Shown here piece after piece: positions 9,614-19,248 of a DNA stretch of 64,000 nucleotides (positions are counted from its first letter, which is position 1; every line of letters starts with the position of its first letter). The translations under genes and the position numbers were made by a program. The notes beneath the pieces were generated by a model. That model was not told the DNA's origin. It searched no databases and was given only the letters and a program-made list of their open reading frames with translations. The stretch covers positions 2,874,067 to 2,938,066 of the forward strand of contig NZ_CP047156.1 in assembly GCF_009834025.1 (NCBI RefSeq), given 5' to 3'. The stretch is from Epidermidibacterium keratini. Its GTDB lineage: Bacteria; Actinomycetota; Actinomycetes; Mycobacteriales; Antricoccaceae.

Positions 9614-9761
9614 CGTCGCGCGTCACGTCAGGTGCAACAAACTGACATCAATCTCGCGTGAAACTTAACGGGGGGTTCGCAACGTCGTAGGGTCATTCTG
9701 CTGATGGCTCGGAAGGACGCCCGGGGCGTTGGCGTCTCGATGTCGCGAAGGAGCCGTGCGC

Positions 9762-11477
9762 GTGACGAACCCACCTGATAACCGCGGTCAGTGGCAGGAC
9801 CCGAATTCGCCGGGCAGCGGCGACGAGCCGCAAGTCAGCTACAACGCCGACCAGTTCGGTGACGACGATGTGACGCGCACCGACTCATCCGCGGGTGCGC
9901 AGCAGCCCACCGAGTACGGCACGCAGCAGTACCCGCAGTATCCGCCGCCGCAGACCGGCGGTTATCCGGCTCAGACCGGCGGTTATCCGGCGCAGACCGG
10001 CGGTTATCCGGCGCAAAGCGGAGGGTACGGCGACCAGCCGTCGTCGGGTGGCTACCCCGCGACCGGCGCGCAGCCGGGTCAGCCGCAGTGGGGTGGGCCG
10101 GGCGGTCCGGCGACGACGCCGCCGAAAGGCAAGTCCAAGAAGCCGCTGCTGATCGGGGCCGGCGTACTCGTCGCGGTTGCCGCCGTCGTCATCGGGCTGT
10201 TGGTCTTCACCGGCTTTGGCGGGATCCAGAACGGCAAGGGCGAGATCAAGAACGCCGCGCAGTTCCTCACCGACACCAAGTCGCAGTGGGAATCTGAGCT
10301 GCCTGACGACGGCATCGAGGTCTCGAAGAAGGCCGGCTGCTACTACGTGATCAACGGCCGCGACGAGATCACGAACGAGGTCGCGTGCGGACCAGCCCGG
10401 CGCGCCTCGACCGGCGAGGGCGAAGTCTGGGACATGTATTACTTCACTGTCACCGGATCCGGTGACAACCAGACCGCCAGCGATCCGGGCTCGCTGAAGA
10501 CCGGCCAGAAGGCGCCGAGTGGCGAGAGCAAGCTCGTCACCGTTGAGGGTGACGCTCCCAGCGATGACGGCCTGGCTCTGAAGGAACCGCCGCTACCTCG
10601 CGTTGATGCGAACTCCGTCTGGTTCGACGACCAATACGTGATCGACGACAAGTCAAAGGGCGCTGAGATCGAGCTGGACGGCGACCCGCGCCTCGTCGGT
10701 CCCGGCGCCGAAGTCACGATCGACTCGATCACCGAGGTCGACGCGGCGACGATCGACGACAAGCTGATGCAGGCGGCCGAAGACCAGAAGTTCTTGTTGG
10801 TCGCGATCTCCGGCGGCACCGGAAACGTGAGCGAGTACGCCACCAACGAGGTCACGTTTGATCTCGATGGCGAGAGCGTGGGCACCGGGCTCGATCCGTC
10901 GTACATGAGCTCAACAGAGCTGCTCATCTCCGTGCCCGAAGGCGGCGACTCCTCGCTGGTGCTCGACTCAGACGGGCACCAACAGTCACTGAGCCTGACC
11001 GACGGAAAGCGCGGCGACGACCCGGCGACCGCGTCCTACTACACCGACAACCCCGAACCGACCGTCTCGGTCGGCCAGCCGGCAAGCTTCCCCGCGACCG
11101 CGTCGAGCGCCGGCGATCAGTTCAGTCTTGAGATGACGATCGACGACGCGACCCTACAGCCCTACACCGAGATCGACTCGTGGGCACCGGATGGTCAAGT
11201 GTGGATGACCGTCAACTTCACCCACGCGGCCACGATCCAGACGGCCGGCTCGGGGTACTCGCAGTATCAGATCGACTGCACGGGCTCGACGATTGACGGC
11301 GGGACCATCGCCCTCTGCACCTCGACCGGTGGTGGAAGCGGGCAGCTTGTGGCGAGCGTGCCGGCCGGGACGGCGTCGTTGACCATCAACATGACACCCA
11401 CGCTCACCGCGGTCGCCAGCGGGTTGCCGGATGCGACCGTGACCTACGCCGCTGTCCCGGTCACCATCACCTTCTGA
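9762..11477 (+). CDS. Membrane-anchored hypothetical protein with Gly-Tyr-Pro repeats
   Basis: 571 aa. The N-terminal cytoplasmic part is disordered and carries three exact QTGGYPA repeats followed by QSGGYGD and SSGGYPA (about residues 65-95). A single membrane helix follows KGKSKK (about residues 125-150). The remaining 420 residues should be outside the cell. They are acidic, with two beta-rich halves, and the last 120 residues repeat Thr/Ser-rich strands. No family recognised. Start taken as GTG 9762, with GAAGGAG 8 nt upstream; a frame extension to 9729 has no such site. This layout resembles actinobacterial envelope proteins with a proline/glycine-rich inner tail. Confidence 0.75.
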   Translation: MTNPPDNRGQWQDPNSPGSGDEPQVSYNADQFGDDDVTRTDSSAGAQQPTEYGTQQYPQYPPPQTGGYPAQTGGYPAQTGGYPAQSGGYGDQPSSGGYPATGAQPGQPQWGGPGGPATTPPKGKSKKPLLIGAGVLVAVAAVVIGLLVFTGFGGIQNGKGEIKNAAQFLTDTKSQWESELPDDGIEVSKKAGCYYVINGRDEITNEVACGPARRASTGEGEVWDMYYFTVTGSGDNQTASDPGSLKTGQKAPSGESKLVTVEGDAPSDDGLALKEPPLPRVDANSVWFDDQYVIDDKSKGAEIELDGDPRLVGPGAEVTIDSITEVDAATIDDKLMQAAEDQKFLLVAISGGTGNVSEYATNEVTFDLDGESVGTGLDPSYMSSTELLISVPEGGDSSLVLDSDGHQQSLSLTDGKRGDDPATASYYTDNPEPTVSVGQPASFPATASSAGDQFSLEMTIDDATLQPYTEIDSWAPDGQVWMTVNFTHAATIQTAGSGYSQYQIDCTGSTIDGGTIALCTSTGGGSGQLVASVPAGTASLTINMTPTLTAVASGLPDATVTYAAVPVTITF

Positions 11478-11512
11478 TCCGGTACAGTTGTGAGGTTGCC
11501 CGGCGAGGGCGG

Positions 11513-11609
11513 CTGCCTGCGGGCAGTACGCCGTGATCGACGGTCTAGCTTCACATCGCGGCGAGTACGCCGGTGTGAGCCTGGCCCAAGACTCCTGGGC
11601 CGCTAGACC
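11513..11609 (+). promoter_or_regulatory. Structured 5' leader of rplY (candidate autoregulatory RNA)
   Basis: In the 158-bp gap before rplY I can draw a hairpin CTGCC-TGCG-GGCAG (11513-11526) followed by a three-way junction. An 8-bp helix GGTCTAGC/GCTAGACC (11542-11549 with 11602-11609) encloses two hairpins: 11551-11578 (5+5 bp, AGTA loop) and 11583-11601 (GGCCCA/TGGGCC). A TACAGT at 11483-11488 could be the -10 box, giving a leader of about 145 nt. The rplY ribosome binding site AAGGAG lies 16 nt beyond the junction. Regulation by L25 itself is inferred from r-protein precedent, not shown. Confidence 0.5.
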
Positions 11610-11635
11610 TCAGGCATATCTAGTAAGGAGTCACG

Positions 11636-12322
11636 ATGGCTGACGAAACCCGCATCGACGCGTTGAAGCGCGACGAGTTTGGCAAGGGCTCGGCTCGCCG
11701 TACCCGCAAGGAAGGGCGCATCCCCGCCGTCCTCTACGGGCACGGAACCGATCCGGTGCACCTGGCGCTCGCCGGACACGACACCATGATGGCGCTGCGC
11801 CGCGGTGGTCTGAACACCCTGCTCACCATCAAGATCGACGGCAAGGACCAGCTCGCGCTGCCCAAGGACGTCCAGGTCCACGCGCTTAAGCGCGAGATCC
11901 AGCACATCGACCTGCAGATCGTCCGCAAGGGCGAGAAGGTCACCGTCGACGTTCCGGTCAACCTGACCGGCGAGGTCGTCTCCGGCGGCCAGGTCAACCA
12001 CGACCTCACCACCGCCTCGATCGAGGCCGAAGCCACCGCCATCCCCGAAGAGCTCGTCGTCGACATCGAGGGCCTGGAGATCGGCTCGCAGGTGCTCGCC
12101 AGCGAGCTGGAGCTGCCGGCCGGCGCCACGCTGCTCACCGACCCCGAGACGATGGTCGTGGCCATCTCCGAGGTCATCGAGGCCGATCTCGAGACCGACG
12201 CGGTCTCCGAGGACGAAGAGGCTGAGGGCGAAGAAGGCGAAGGCGCCGAGGGCGAAGAAGGCGAAGAGGGCGAGTCCGAGGGCGGCGAGTCCGAGGGCGA
12301 CAGCGACGACTCTGGCGAGTAG
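11636..12322 (+). CDS. rplY: 50S ribosomal protein L25 / general stress protein Ctc
   Basis: 228 aa, the long (Ctc-type) form. The N-terminal L25 domain (about 1-95) binds 5S rRNA and contains ARRTRKEGRIPAVLYGHG. The C-terminal TL5-like domain (about 100-190) includes the EELVVDIEGLEIG region. The last 35 residues are an acidic EGEE-type tail. The ATG follows AAGGAG. A structured leader precedes it and pth follows after 9 nt, the conserved rplY-pth pair. Confidence 0.95.
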   Translation: MADETRIDALKRDEFGKGSARRTRKEGRIPAVLYGHGTDPVHLALAGHDTMMALRRGGLNTLLTIKIDGKDQLALPKDVQVHALKREIQHIDLQIVRKGEKVTVDVPVNLTGEVVSGGQVNHDLTTASIEAEATAIPEELVVDIEGLEIGSQVLASELELPAGATLLTDPETMVVAISEVIEADLETDAVSEDEEAEGEEGEGAEGEEGEEGESEGGESEGDSDDSGE

Positions 12323-12331
12323 TTCGCCACC

Positions 12332-12910
12332 GTGTCAGCGTTCCTCGTGGTGGGCCTGGGCAACCCCGGCCCGCAGTACGCCGCCACCCGGCACAATGTC
12401 GGGTTCGAGGTCGTTGACCTGCTCGCTGACCGGGCCGGTGCCTCCTTCAAGAGGCACCGGTCCGGCGCCGAGATCGCCGAGGTTCACCTCGGCATGCCGC
12501 CCGCGCCGCGCGCCGTACTGGCGAAGCCGCAGAGCTTCATGAACGTCAGCGGCGGGCCGACGAAGGCGCTCGCCGGCTACTTCGACGTACCGCCTGAGCA
12601 CATCATCGTGATCCACGACGAGCTGGACCTACCGCTTGGCTCGATCCGGCTGAAGCTCGGCGGCGGCGACAACGGGCACAACGGGCTCAAGTCGATCACC
12701 AAAGCGCTTGGCACGCGCGACTATCTGCGGGTGCGGATCGGGATCGGCCGGCCGCCGGGTCGGCAGGATCCAGCCGACTTCGTGCTGCGGCCGTTCGCGG
12801 CCTCCGAGCGGGCCGAAGCCGGCGTCGTACTCGAAGAAGCTGCCGACGCGGTGGAGGTCCTCGTTCGCGATGGACTTGCCGTAGCGCAGAATCAAGTCCA
12901 CAGCAGATGA
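12332..12910 (+). CDS. pth: Peptidyl-tRNA hydrolase
   Basis: 192 aa cytoplasmic enzyme that releases peptides from prematurely dropped peptidyl-tRNA. Seen are [25 protein letters not shown] (about 5-29), with the catalytic His in [13 protein letters not shown], the [28 protein letters not shown] block and the conserved RVRIGIGRP. Start is GTG 12332, directly behind rplY and probably coupled to it. Length and motifs are complete. Confidence 0.96.
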   Translation: MSAFLVVGLGNPGPQYAATRHNVGFEVVDLLADRAGASFKRHRSGAEIAEVHLGMPPAPRAVLAKPQSFMNVSGGPTKALAGYFDVPPEHIIVIHDELDLPLGSIRLKLGGGDNGHNGLKSITKALGTRDYLRVRIGIGRPPGRQDPADFVLRPFAASERAEAGVVLEEAADAVEVLVRDGLAVAQNQVHSR

Positions 12911-12929
12911 CCCGCTGCCGGGAGGGCGC

Positions 12930-13706
12930 ATGGCCGTCGAAGTAGTCGAGGAGTTGTCCGGTCTGGACGACGTCTCCTTCGCCCGCGACCTTGCCGCACG
13001 CACCGGCGAGCTGCTGCTGCGGGTGCGTGAGGAGGTCGGGTACGCCGACTTCTGGACGCTGCAGGACGAAGGCGACCGCGCAGCCCAGGTGTTCATCGAC
13101 CGGCAACTGCGCGCGCACCGTCCCGATGATGCGATCCTCAGCGAAGAGGCCCCCGATGACTGGGTGAGCCGCGAGTCGGCCGATCGGGTCTGGATCATCG
13201 ACCCAGTCGACGGTACGTCGGCCTTTGCCCGCCGGGGCAGCACGGAGTGGGCCGTGCACGTCGCGCTCTGGGAAGCCGGTGAGCTCGTGCTCGGGGTGGT
13301 AGCCAGGCCCGCGACGGGTGAGATCTTCGATTCCCAGACCGTGCAGCTGGCGCCGGTCCAGCACCCAGGGCGGGTGCGGGTTGCGGCCAGCCGCTCGCGA
13401 GCCTCCGACATCGTTCGTGCGGTGTGCCACGACGTACACGCCGAGGTCGTGACGATGTCGTCCGCGGGGGTCAAGGCGCTGGCCGTGGTGACCGGTGAAG
13501 TCGATGCATATCTGCACACCGGCGGACAGAGCCAGTGGGACAACGCCGCGCCCGTCGCTGTGGCCCTCGGGGCCGGGCTGGTGGCAACGCGCTTCGACGG
13601 AAGCCCGATCGTCTACAACGGGCCCGAGGTCGAGATCGATGATCTGATCATTTGCCGACCAGAACGCATCGATGAGTTCCGCTCGGCGATCGACTCGCGG
13701 CTCTAG
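12930..13706 (+). CDS. cysQ: Inositol-monophosphatase-family phosphatase, CysQ type
   Basis: 258 aa. The metal-site motifs of the Li-sensitive phosphatases are present: LSEEA (about 70-75), VWIIDPVDGT (about 88-97) and the C-terminal QWDNAAPVAVALGAG (about 196-210). The N-terminal DLAARTGELLLRVREEVG and the WTLQDEGDRAAQVFI segment resemble the mycobacterial CysQ 3'-phosphoadenosine-5'-phosphatase, which clears pAp from sulfate assimilation; inositol-1-phosphatase activity is also known in this group. The ATG follows GGGAGG. Probably in an operon with pth and the CDF transporter, with gaps of 19 and 2 nt. Confidence 0.85.
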   Translation: MAVEVVEELSGLDDVSFARDLAARTGELLLRVREEVGYADFWTLQDEGDRAAQVFIDRQLRAHRPDDAILSEEAPDDWVSRESADRVWIIDPVDGTSAFARRGSTEWAVHVALWEAGELVLGVVARPATGEIFDSQTVQLAPVQHPGRVRVAASRSRASDIVRAVCHDVHAEVVTMSSAGVKALAVVTGEVDAYLHTGGQSQWDNAAPVAVALGAGLVATRFDGSPIVYNGPEVEIDDLIICRPERIDEFRSAIDSRL

Positions 13707-13708
13707 CC

Positions 13709-14644
13709 ATGCTGACCGTCATCATTGCGCTGACTGCCAACGCACTCATCGCGCTGGCGAAGTCGGTCGTTGCGGCATTCACCGGATCAGCCTCGATGGT
13801 GGCCGAGGCGGCGCACTCGTGGGCCGACACCGGCAACGAGATCTTCTTGCTCATTGCCGAGCGACGCGGCGCTCGCCCGCGCGACAAGTCGCACTTGCTC
13901 GGCTACGGGCGTGACAGCTATGTCTGGTCGATGTTCGCCGCGTTCGGCCTTTTCTCGGCCGGCTCGGTGCTGTCGATCTGGAACGGCATCCAGGGCTTCA
14001 GCGCCGACAACGAGGAGAGCCCGAACTACCTCTGGGCGTACGTCGTACTCGGTGTGGCGTTCGTGCTCGAAGGCATCTCGTTCCTGCAGGCGCGGCGCGA
14101 AACCCGTGCGGGAGCGGCAAAGTTCGGACTCAGGCCGCTGCGCTACATCGCCCAGACGTCCAACCCGACGCTGCGTGCGGTCTTCTTCGAGGACGCAGCA
14201 GCGCTGACCGGTCTGATTATCGCCGGGCTCGGCGTCGGACTGCACCAGATCACCGGAGACGCCCGCTATGACGCGGCCGGCTCGATCCTCGTCGGCCTGC
14301 TGCTCGGCGTACTCGCGATCTTCCTGATCTCGCGCAACCGCGACTTCCTCGTCGGTCAGGAGGTCGGCTCGTGGTTCGGCGACAGGGCTCGCGCCGCACT
14401 ACGTGAGATGCCTGAGGTCGAGGACGTCACGTTCTTTCACATGGAGTTCGTCGGCCCGCTGAAGGTCTTTGTGGTGGCCGCGGTCGATCTGACCGGCAAC
14501 CGGCCCGAGTCGGAGGTAGCCGCGGAGCTGCGGCGCATCGAGGAGCGGCTCGAGTCGATCGAGACCGTCGAGCGTGCGATCGTCACGGTGGGGACACCGG
14601 CCGTCAAGGGCGAAGGCCAAGCAACTTCGCCGCATTCTCCTTAA
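13709..14644 (+). CDS. Cation diffusion facilitator (CDF) transporter
   Basis: 311 aa, about six membrane helices. The first helices carry the CDF metal site HSWAD (about residues 31-35) and TGNEIF. The loop LGYGRDSYVWSMFAAFGLFSAG corresponds to the family's HPxGxxR region, and FFEDAAALTGL in helix 5 holds the second metal-binding Asp. The C-terminal 80 residues form the usual cytoplasmic regulatory fold with EVEDVTFFHMEFVGPLKVFVVAAV. Likely exports Zn, Mn or Fe; the metal cannot be fixed. Its last 41 nt overlap the convergent amidohydrolase gene. Confidence 0.9.
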   Translation: MLTVIIALTANALIALAKSVVAAFTGSASMVAEAAHSWADTGNEIFLLIAERRGARPRDKSHLLGYGRDSYVWSMFAAFGLFSAGSVLSIWNGIQGFSADNEESPNYLWAYVVLGVAFVLEGISFLQARRETRAGAAKFGLRPLRYIAQTSNPTLRAVFFEDAAALTGLIIAGLGVGLHQITGDARYDAAGSILVGLLLGVLAIFLISRNRDFLVGQEVGSWFGDRARAALREMPEVEDVTFFHMEFVGPLKVFVVAAVDLTGNRPESEVAAELRRIEERLESIETVERAIVTVGTPAVKGEGQATSPHSP

Positions 14645-15479
14645 GTACCAGGGGAAGTACGTCGTCCTTGAAGTCGAGCGACTCGAAGTCGCTGATCCAG
14701 CGGTCGGGGTTGATGACTGGATAGTCGGTGCCGAAGAGCACCTTGTGGCGCAGATAGGAGTTCGCGGCCTTCACCAGCTGCGGCGCGAAGTACTTCGGTG
14801 ACCAGCCGGACAGGTCGATGTAGACGTTGGACTTATGGGTGGCCATCGAGATCGCCTCGTCCTGCCAGGGCACCGACGGGTGGGCGAGGATGATCTGCAG
14901 GTTGGGGAAGTCCGCGGCCACGTCGTCGAGATACATCGGGTTGCAGCCGCGCAGCTTGATCCCCGCGCCACCGGGCATTCCCGCTCCGATGCCGGTCTGT
15001 CCGGTGTGCGACAGGATCGGTACGCCGAGCTTGTCGATCTCCTCATAGAGCGGGTAGAAGCGCTCGTCGTTCGGGATGAACCCCTGCATGCCCGGGTGGA
15101 ACTTGAAGCCGCGTACGCCGTGATCGCGCACCAGCTTGATCGCCTGCTCGCAGGCATCATCACCGCGCCACGGGTCGACCGAGCCGAAGGCGAGCAGCGT
15201 GTCGTCGTACTTCGCGACGTCGTCGGCGATCTGCTCGCTCGATATGGCCGGGTGGCCCATGTGGGTAGTGGCGTCGACGGTGAAGACCACGGCGGCCATG
15301 TTGCGCTCGCGGTAGAACGCGGCGATGTCATCGACGGTGGGAGTGCGGTTGGTGCCGGGCTTGAAGTACTTCTCCGACGCGGCGAGGATCTCATCGTTGA
15401 CCGAGACGTGACCCTCATGGTCCTTCTCAACGTGGACGTGCACGTCGAGGGCGGCGATCTGCTCGATATCGATCGGCAT
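14604..15479 (-). CDS. Amidohydrolase family protein (ACMSD-like, metal-dependent)
   Basis: 291 aa TIM-barrel hydrolase or decarboxylase. HVHV near residue 13 is the first metal pair. FKFHPGMQGF, the HTGQTG stretch, ILAHPSVPWQDEA and FGTDYPVI carry the later His and Asp ligands. This is the amidohydrolase-2 (PF04909) pattern, seen in aminocarboxymuconate-semialdehyde decarboxylase and gamma-resorcylate decarboxylase relatives. Substrate unknown. The ATG at 15479 is preceded by AGGAG. It runs against the CDF gene and divergently from mfd, so it is a single-gene unit. Confidence 0.88.
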   Translation of the reverse strand: MPIDIEQIAALDVHVHVEKDHEGHVSVNDEILAASEKYFKPGTNRTPTVDDIAAFYRERNMAAVVFTVDATTHMGHPAISSEQIADDVAKYDDTLLAFGSVDPWRGDDACEQAIKLVRDHGVRGFKFHPGMQGFIPNDERFYPLYEEIDKLGVPILSHTGQTGIGAGMPGGAGIKLRGCNPMYLDDVAADFPNLQIILAHPSVPWQDEAISMATHKSNVYIDLSGWSPKYFAPQLVKAANSYLRHKVLFGTDYPVINPDRWISDFESLDFKDDVLPLVLKENAAKLLGLRP

Positions 15480-15649
15480 CGCAGGCTCCTTAGCATCGGA
15501 TGGGCGAGGCGCGGCATTGGCAGCATACGGCGTGCGCTGGGCCGGATCGGGTGTCGCCGGGCGGGCGTAGACTGATCCGTGAACCCCGCAACGAGCCCGT
15601 TGTGGGGCCGTTGTGCGTGCTTGCTGACCGAAAAGAGCTGACCGTAGCC

Positions 15650-18600
15650 GTGTCTTCGTCGTCCTCCCAGACAGCCACTACTGAGCCGGTGTCACCTGCC
15701 GCCGCGTCCTCGGCGTCGGTTGCGCATTTGCGCGGGCTGATCGACACCGTCGAGCGCGATCCGGCTCTGGGTAGCGCCCTGGCGGGGCTGCGAGAGGGGA
15801 CCGGCGGCGACCGCATCTTGCGCTGCCTGCAGCCGCTGCAGCCGTTCGTCCTCGGTGCGGCGACTGGCGCCTACGACCACCCAGTGCTGGCGGTGACCTC
15901 AAGCAACCGGGACGCCGAGGCACTTGTCGAGGCATTGTCGGCCTTCTTGCCGCCAGAGGAGATCGGGCTCTTTCCCTCATGGGAGACGCTGCCGCATGAG
16001 CGGCTCTCGCCGCGGGCCGACACGGTCGGTGCGCGGCTTGCGGTGCTACGCCGGCTCGCGCACCCGGACGAGCACGGTGCGCTGCGGATCATCGTCGCGC
16101 CGATCCGTTCAGTGCTGCAGCCGCTGGTTGCCGGGCTCGGCGAGCTCACACCGGTCCAGTTCGGCAAGGGTGACGAGCGTCCACTGGATGAAGTGGTCAC
16201 CGATCTCGTCGCGATTGGCTACGACCGGGTCGATCTGGTGGAGAAGCGCGGGGAGTTCGCCGTACGCGGCGGAATCTTGGATGTGTTTCCGCCGATCGAG
16301 GATCACCCGATCCGCGTGGAGTTCTGGGGTGACGATGTCGACGAGCTGCGCTACTTCTCCGTTGCGGACCAGCGCTCGCTGGGCGAGCACCCAGAGCGGC
16401 TCTGGGCACCGCCGTGCCGCGAGCTGTTGCTCACCGATGACGTGCGGGCTCGCGCGGCCGCGCTGCTGACCGAGCACCCCGACCTTGGCGAGATGCTCGA
16501 GCCGATCAGCCTCGGCAACGCGGTCGAGGGCATGGAGTCGCTCATTCCCGCGCTCGTCGACCCGGACAACGGGATGGAGCTGCTGGTCGAGCAGCTGCCA
16601 GCGCAGTCGCTGATCGTGCTGTGCGATCCGCAACGCATCGCGGCACGCGCGGTCGAGATGGTCCAGTCCAGCCAGGAGTTCCTGGACGCGTCGTGGGCGG
16701 TTGCTGCCGACGGTGCCGACAGCCCGATCGATCTGGGCGCGTCGACGTACCGCGACATTGACGAGGTGCACGATGCCGCAAGTGCGGCTGGTCAGATGTG
16801 GTGGCAGCTCGACCCACTCGCCAGTGACGAAGAGGGAGAGATCGACGTACATCCCCTTGAGCAGTACGTCGGCGATCCGGAGCGGTTGATGGGCGACATC
16901 CGTCGCCAGGTGCGTGAGGACTGGACCGTCGTACTCACCTTTGCCGGGCACGGCACGGCTGAGCGCGCGGTCGAGCGGTTGGCCGAGTCGGATATCGGTG
17001 CGCGTGCCGTGACGGCGATCGTCGAGCCGCCGTCGCCGGGCAGCGTCACCGTCACCACGGCCAACCTCGGCGCCGGATTCCTTGCGCCGTCGGCACGTTT
17101 GGCACTGATCACCGAATCCGACATCACCGCATCGCGTGGCCAGGCGGTGCGGCAGATGGGCAAGATGCCGTCGCGTCGGCGGCGCGGCAGCATCGACCCG
17201 CTGGAGCTGTCGGCCGGCGGCTACGTCGTGCATGAGCAGCACGGCGTCGGCAAGTACGTCGAGATGGTGCGTCGGCAGGTGGGCGGCGCGGAGCGTGAAT
17301 ACCTGATCGTCGAGTACGCCGCCTCCAAGCGCGGCCAGCCGGGCGACCGGCTGTTTGTCCCGACCGACCAGCTTGGGCAGATCACCCGCTACGTCGGCGG
17401 TGAGATGCCGAGCCTGAACAAGCTCGGCGGCTCGGACTGGCAGAAGACGAAGGGTCGGGCCCGCAAGGCGGTCAAGGAGATCGCCGGTGAGCTGGTGCGC
17501 CTCTATGCCGCGCGTACGTCGGCGCCGGGTTACGCGTTCGGACCGGATACGCCATGGCAGCGCGAGCTTGAAGACGCGTTCCCGTATTCGGAGACCGCGG
17601 ACCAGCTCGCTGCCATCGACGAGGTCAAGACCGACATGCGCAAGAGCGTGCCAATGGACCGCGTGATCTTGGGCGATGTCGGCTACGGCAAGACCGAGAT
17701 CGCCGTACGCGCGGCGTTCAAGGCGGTGCAGGACGGCAAGCAGGTCGCCGTGCTCGTGCCGACGACTTTGCTTGCGCAGCAGCACTATCAGACATTTGCC
17801 GAGAGGTTTTCGCAGTTCCCGGTGAAGCTGGCTCAACTGTCACGCTTCACCCCGAAGTCCGATGCCGATTCGCTGATGGAGGGGATCGCTGACGGGTCGA
17901 TCGATGTCGCGATCGGCACGCACCGGTTGCTGCAGCCGCAGACTCGGTTCAAGGATCTGGGGCTCGTCATCGTGGATGAGGAGCAGCGGTTTGGCGTGGA
18001 GCACAAGGAGTATCTGAAGCAGCTGCGCACGGCGGTCGACATGCTGACGATGTCGGCGACGCCGATCCCTCGCACCTTGGAGATGAGTCTGACCGGCATC
18101 CGCGAGATGTCGACGATGTTGACGCCGCCGGAGGAGCGGCATCCGATCCTGACGTTCGTGGGTGCGTTTTCGCAGAAGCAGGTCGTGGCGGCTATCCGAC
18201 GCGAGTTGCTGCGTGACGGGCAGGTCTTCTACTTGCATAACCGGGTGCAGTCGATCGAGAAGGCGGCGGCCAACATCCGGGCGCTGGTACCCGAAGCGCG
18301 GGTTGCGGTGGCGCATGGACAGATGAGCGAGGATCAGCTCGAGAAGATCATGGTCGGCTTCTGGGAGCGCGAGTACGACGTACTCGTGGCGACCACGATT
18401 ATTGAGGCGGGGCTGGATATCCCGAATGCCAACACGCTTATCGTCGAGCGGGCCGACCTGCTGGGGCTCAGCCAGCTGCACCAGATTCGCGGACGTGTGG
18501 GGCGGTCGCGTGAGCGGGCCTACGCCTACTTCCTGTATCCGCCGGACCGGCCGCTGGGTGATACGGCGTACGACCGGCTTGCCACGATCGCGCAGAACTC

Positions 18601-19231
18601 CGAGCTCGGCGCCGGGATGGCCGTCGCGATGAAGGACCTGGAGATCCGTGGGGCCGGCAACTTGCTGGGCGGCGAGCAGTCCGGACACATCGCCGGCGTC
18701 GGGTTTGACCTGTACGTGCGGTTGGTCGGTGAGGCGGTCGCGGAGTACAAGGGCGAGAGTCCCGATGAGACTGTCGATATCCGGGTCGACCTGCCGGTGC
18801 GCGCGCACGTGCCTCATGACTACATCGACGGCGAGCGGCTCCGACTCGAGGTGTACCGCAAGATCGCGACTATCACTGACGAGTCCAGCGCAGCTGAGGT
18901 CCGTGCTGAGTTGGATGACCGCTACGGTACGCCGCCGACTGAGGTGGAAAACCTGATCGCGATCTCGCTGCTTCGTCACCAGGCTCTGCTCGCTGGCGTG
19001 CATGAGATTGCTGCTCAGGGCAAGCTCGTGCGGTTCAGTCCGATGAAGCTCGGCGATGCTGCTCAGCTGAAGCTTTCTCGGCTGTATAAGGGATCGACGT
19101 ACAAGGAGGGTGTCCGTTTGGTGAGTATTCCTCGGCCAACGGACGGCTCCGGAGTCGCGAGCCCGCCGCTGCGTGATCGTGCGGTCATCGACTGGGCAAG
19201 CCGCGTCCTCACCGACCTCACCCAAACCTAG
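15650..19231 (+). CDS. mfd: Transcription-repair coupling factor Mfd
   Basis: About 1193 aa from GTG 15650; earlier in-frame starts exist but lack conserved sequence. Mfd displaces RNA polymerase stalled at lesions and recruits UvrA. Domains in order are a UvrB-like N-terminal module (about 40-400), the CarD-like RNA-polymerase-interacting domain with VHEQHGVGKY (about 525-590), and an SF2 translocase with Walker A GDVGYGKTE (about 674-682) and box II DEEQRFG (about 777). RecG-like motifs follow, with QIRGRVGRS, and a C-terminal D7/TRCF domain. Full length and intact. In mycobacteria mazG follows mfd; here about 15 kb intervene. Confidence 0.96.
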   Translation: MSSSSSQTATTEPVSPAAASSASVAHLRGLIDTVERDPALGSALAGLREGTGGDRILRCLQPLQPFVLGAATGAYDHPVLAVTSSNRDAEALVEALSAFLPPEEIGLFPSWETLPHERLSPRADTVGARLAVLRRLAHPDEHGALRIIVAPIRSVLQPLVAGLGELTPVQFGKGDERPLDEVVTDLVAIGYDRVDLVEKRGEFAVRGGILDVFPPIEDHPIRVEFWGDDVDELRYFSVADQRSLGEHPERLWAPPCRELLLTDDVRARAAALLTEHPDLGEMLEPISLGNAVEGMESLIPALVDPDNGMELLVEQLPAQSLIVLCDPQRIAARAVEMVQSSQEFLDASWAVAADGADSPIDLGASTYRDIDEVHDAASAAGQMWWQLDPLASDEEGEIDVHPLEQYVGDPERLMGDIRRQVREDWTVVLTFAGHGTAERAVERLAESDIGARAVTAIVEPPSPGSVTVTTANLGAGFLAPSARLALITESDITASRGQAVRQMGKMPSRRRRGSIDPLELSAGGYVVHEQHGVGKYVEMVRRQVGGAEREYLIVEYAASKRGQPGDRLFVPTDQLGQITRYVGGEMPSLNKLGGSDWQKTKGRARKAVKEIAGELVRLYAARTSAPGYAFGPDTPWQRELEDAFPYSETADQLAAIDEVKTDMRKSVPMDRVILGDVGYGKTEIAVRAAFKAVQDGKQVAVLVPTTLLAQQHYQTFAERFSQFPVKLAQLSRFTPKSDADSLMEGIADGSIDVAIGTHRLLQPQTRFKDLGLVIVDEEQRFGVEHKEYLKQLRTAVDMLTMSATPIPRTLEMSLTGIREMSTMLTPPEERHPILTFVGAFSQKQVVAAIRRELLRDGQVFYLHNRVQSIEKAAANIRALVPEARVAVAHGQMSEDQLEKIMVGFWEREYDVLVATTIIEAGLDIPNANTLIVERADLLGLSQLHQIRGRVGRSRERAYAYFLYPPDRPLGDTAYDRLATIAQNSELGAGMAVAMKDLEIRGAGNLLGGEQSGHIAGVGFDLYVRLVGEAVAEYKGESPDETVDIRVDLPVRAHVPHDYIDGERLRLEVYRKIATITDESSAAEVRAELDDRYGTPPTEVENLIAISLLRHQALLAGVHEIAAQGKLVRFSPMKLGDAAQLKLSRLYKGSTYKEGVRLVSIPRPTDGSGVASPPLRDRAVIDWASRVLTDLTQT

Positions 19232-19248
19232 CCACCATGGCACGCGCG

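Noticed and set aside
9961-10020. Tandem DNA repeat as a regulatory array
   Set aside because: The 21-bp repeats are in frame and simply encode QTGGYPA heptads of the membrane protein.
16109-17836. Long minus-strand ORF (575 codons) opposite mfd
   Set aside because: Arg/Ala/Leu-biased shadow of the mfd reading frame; no recognisable protein.
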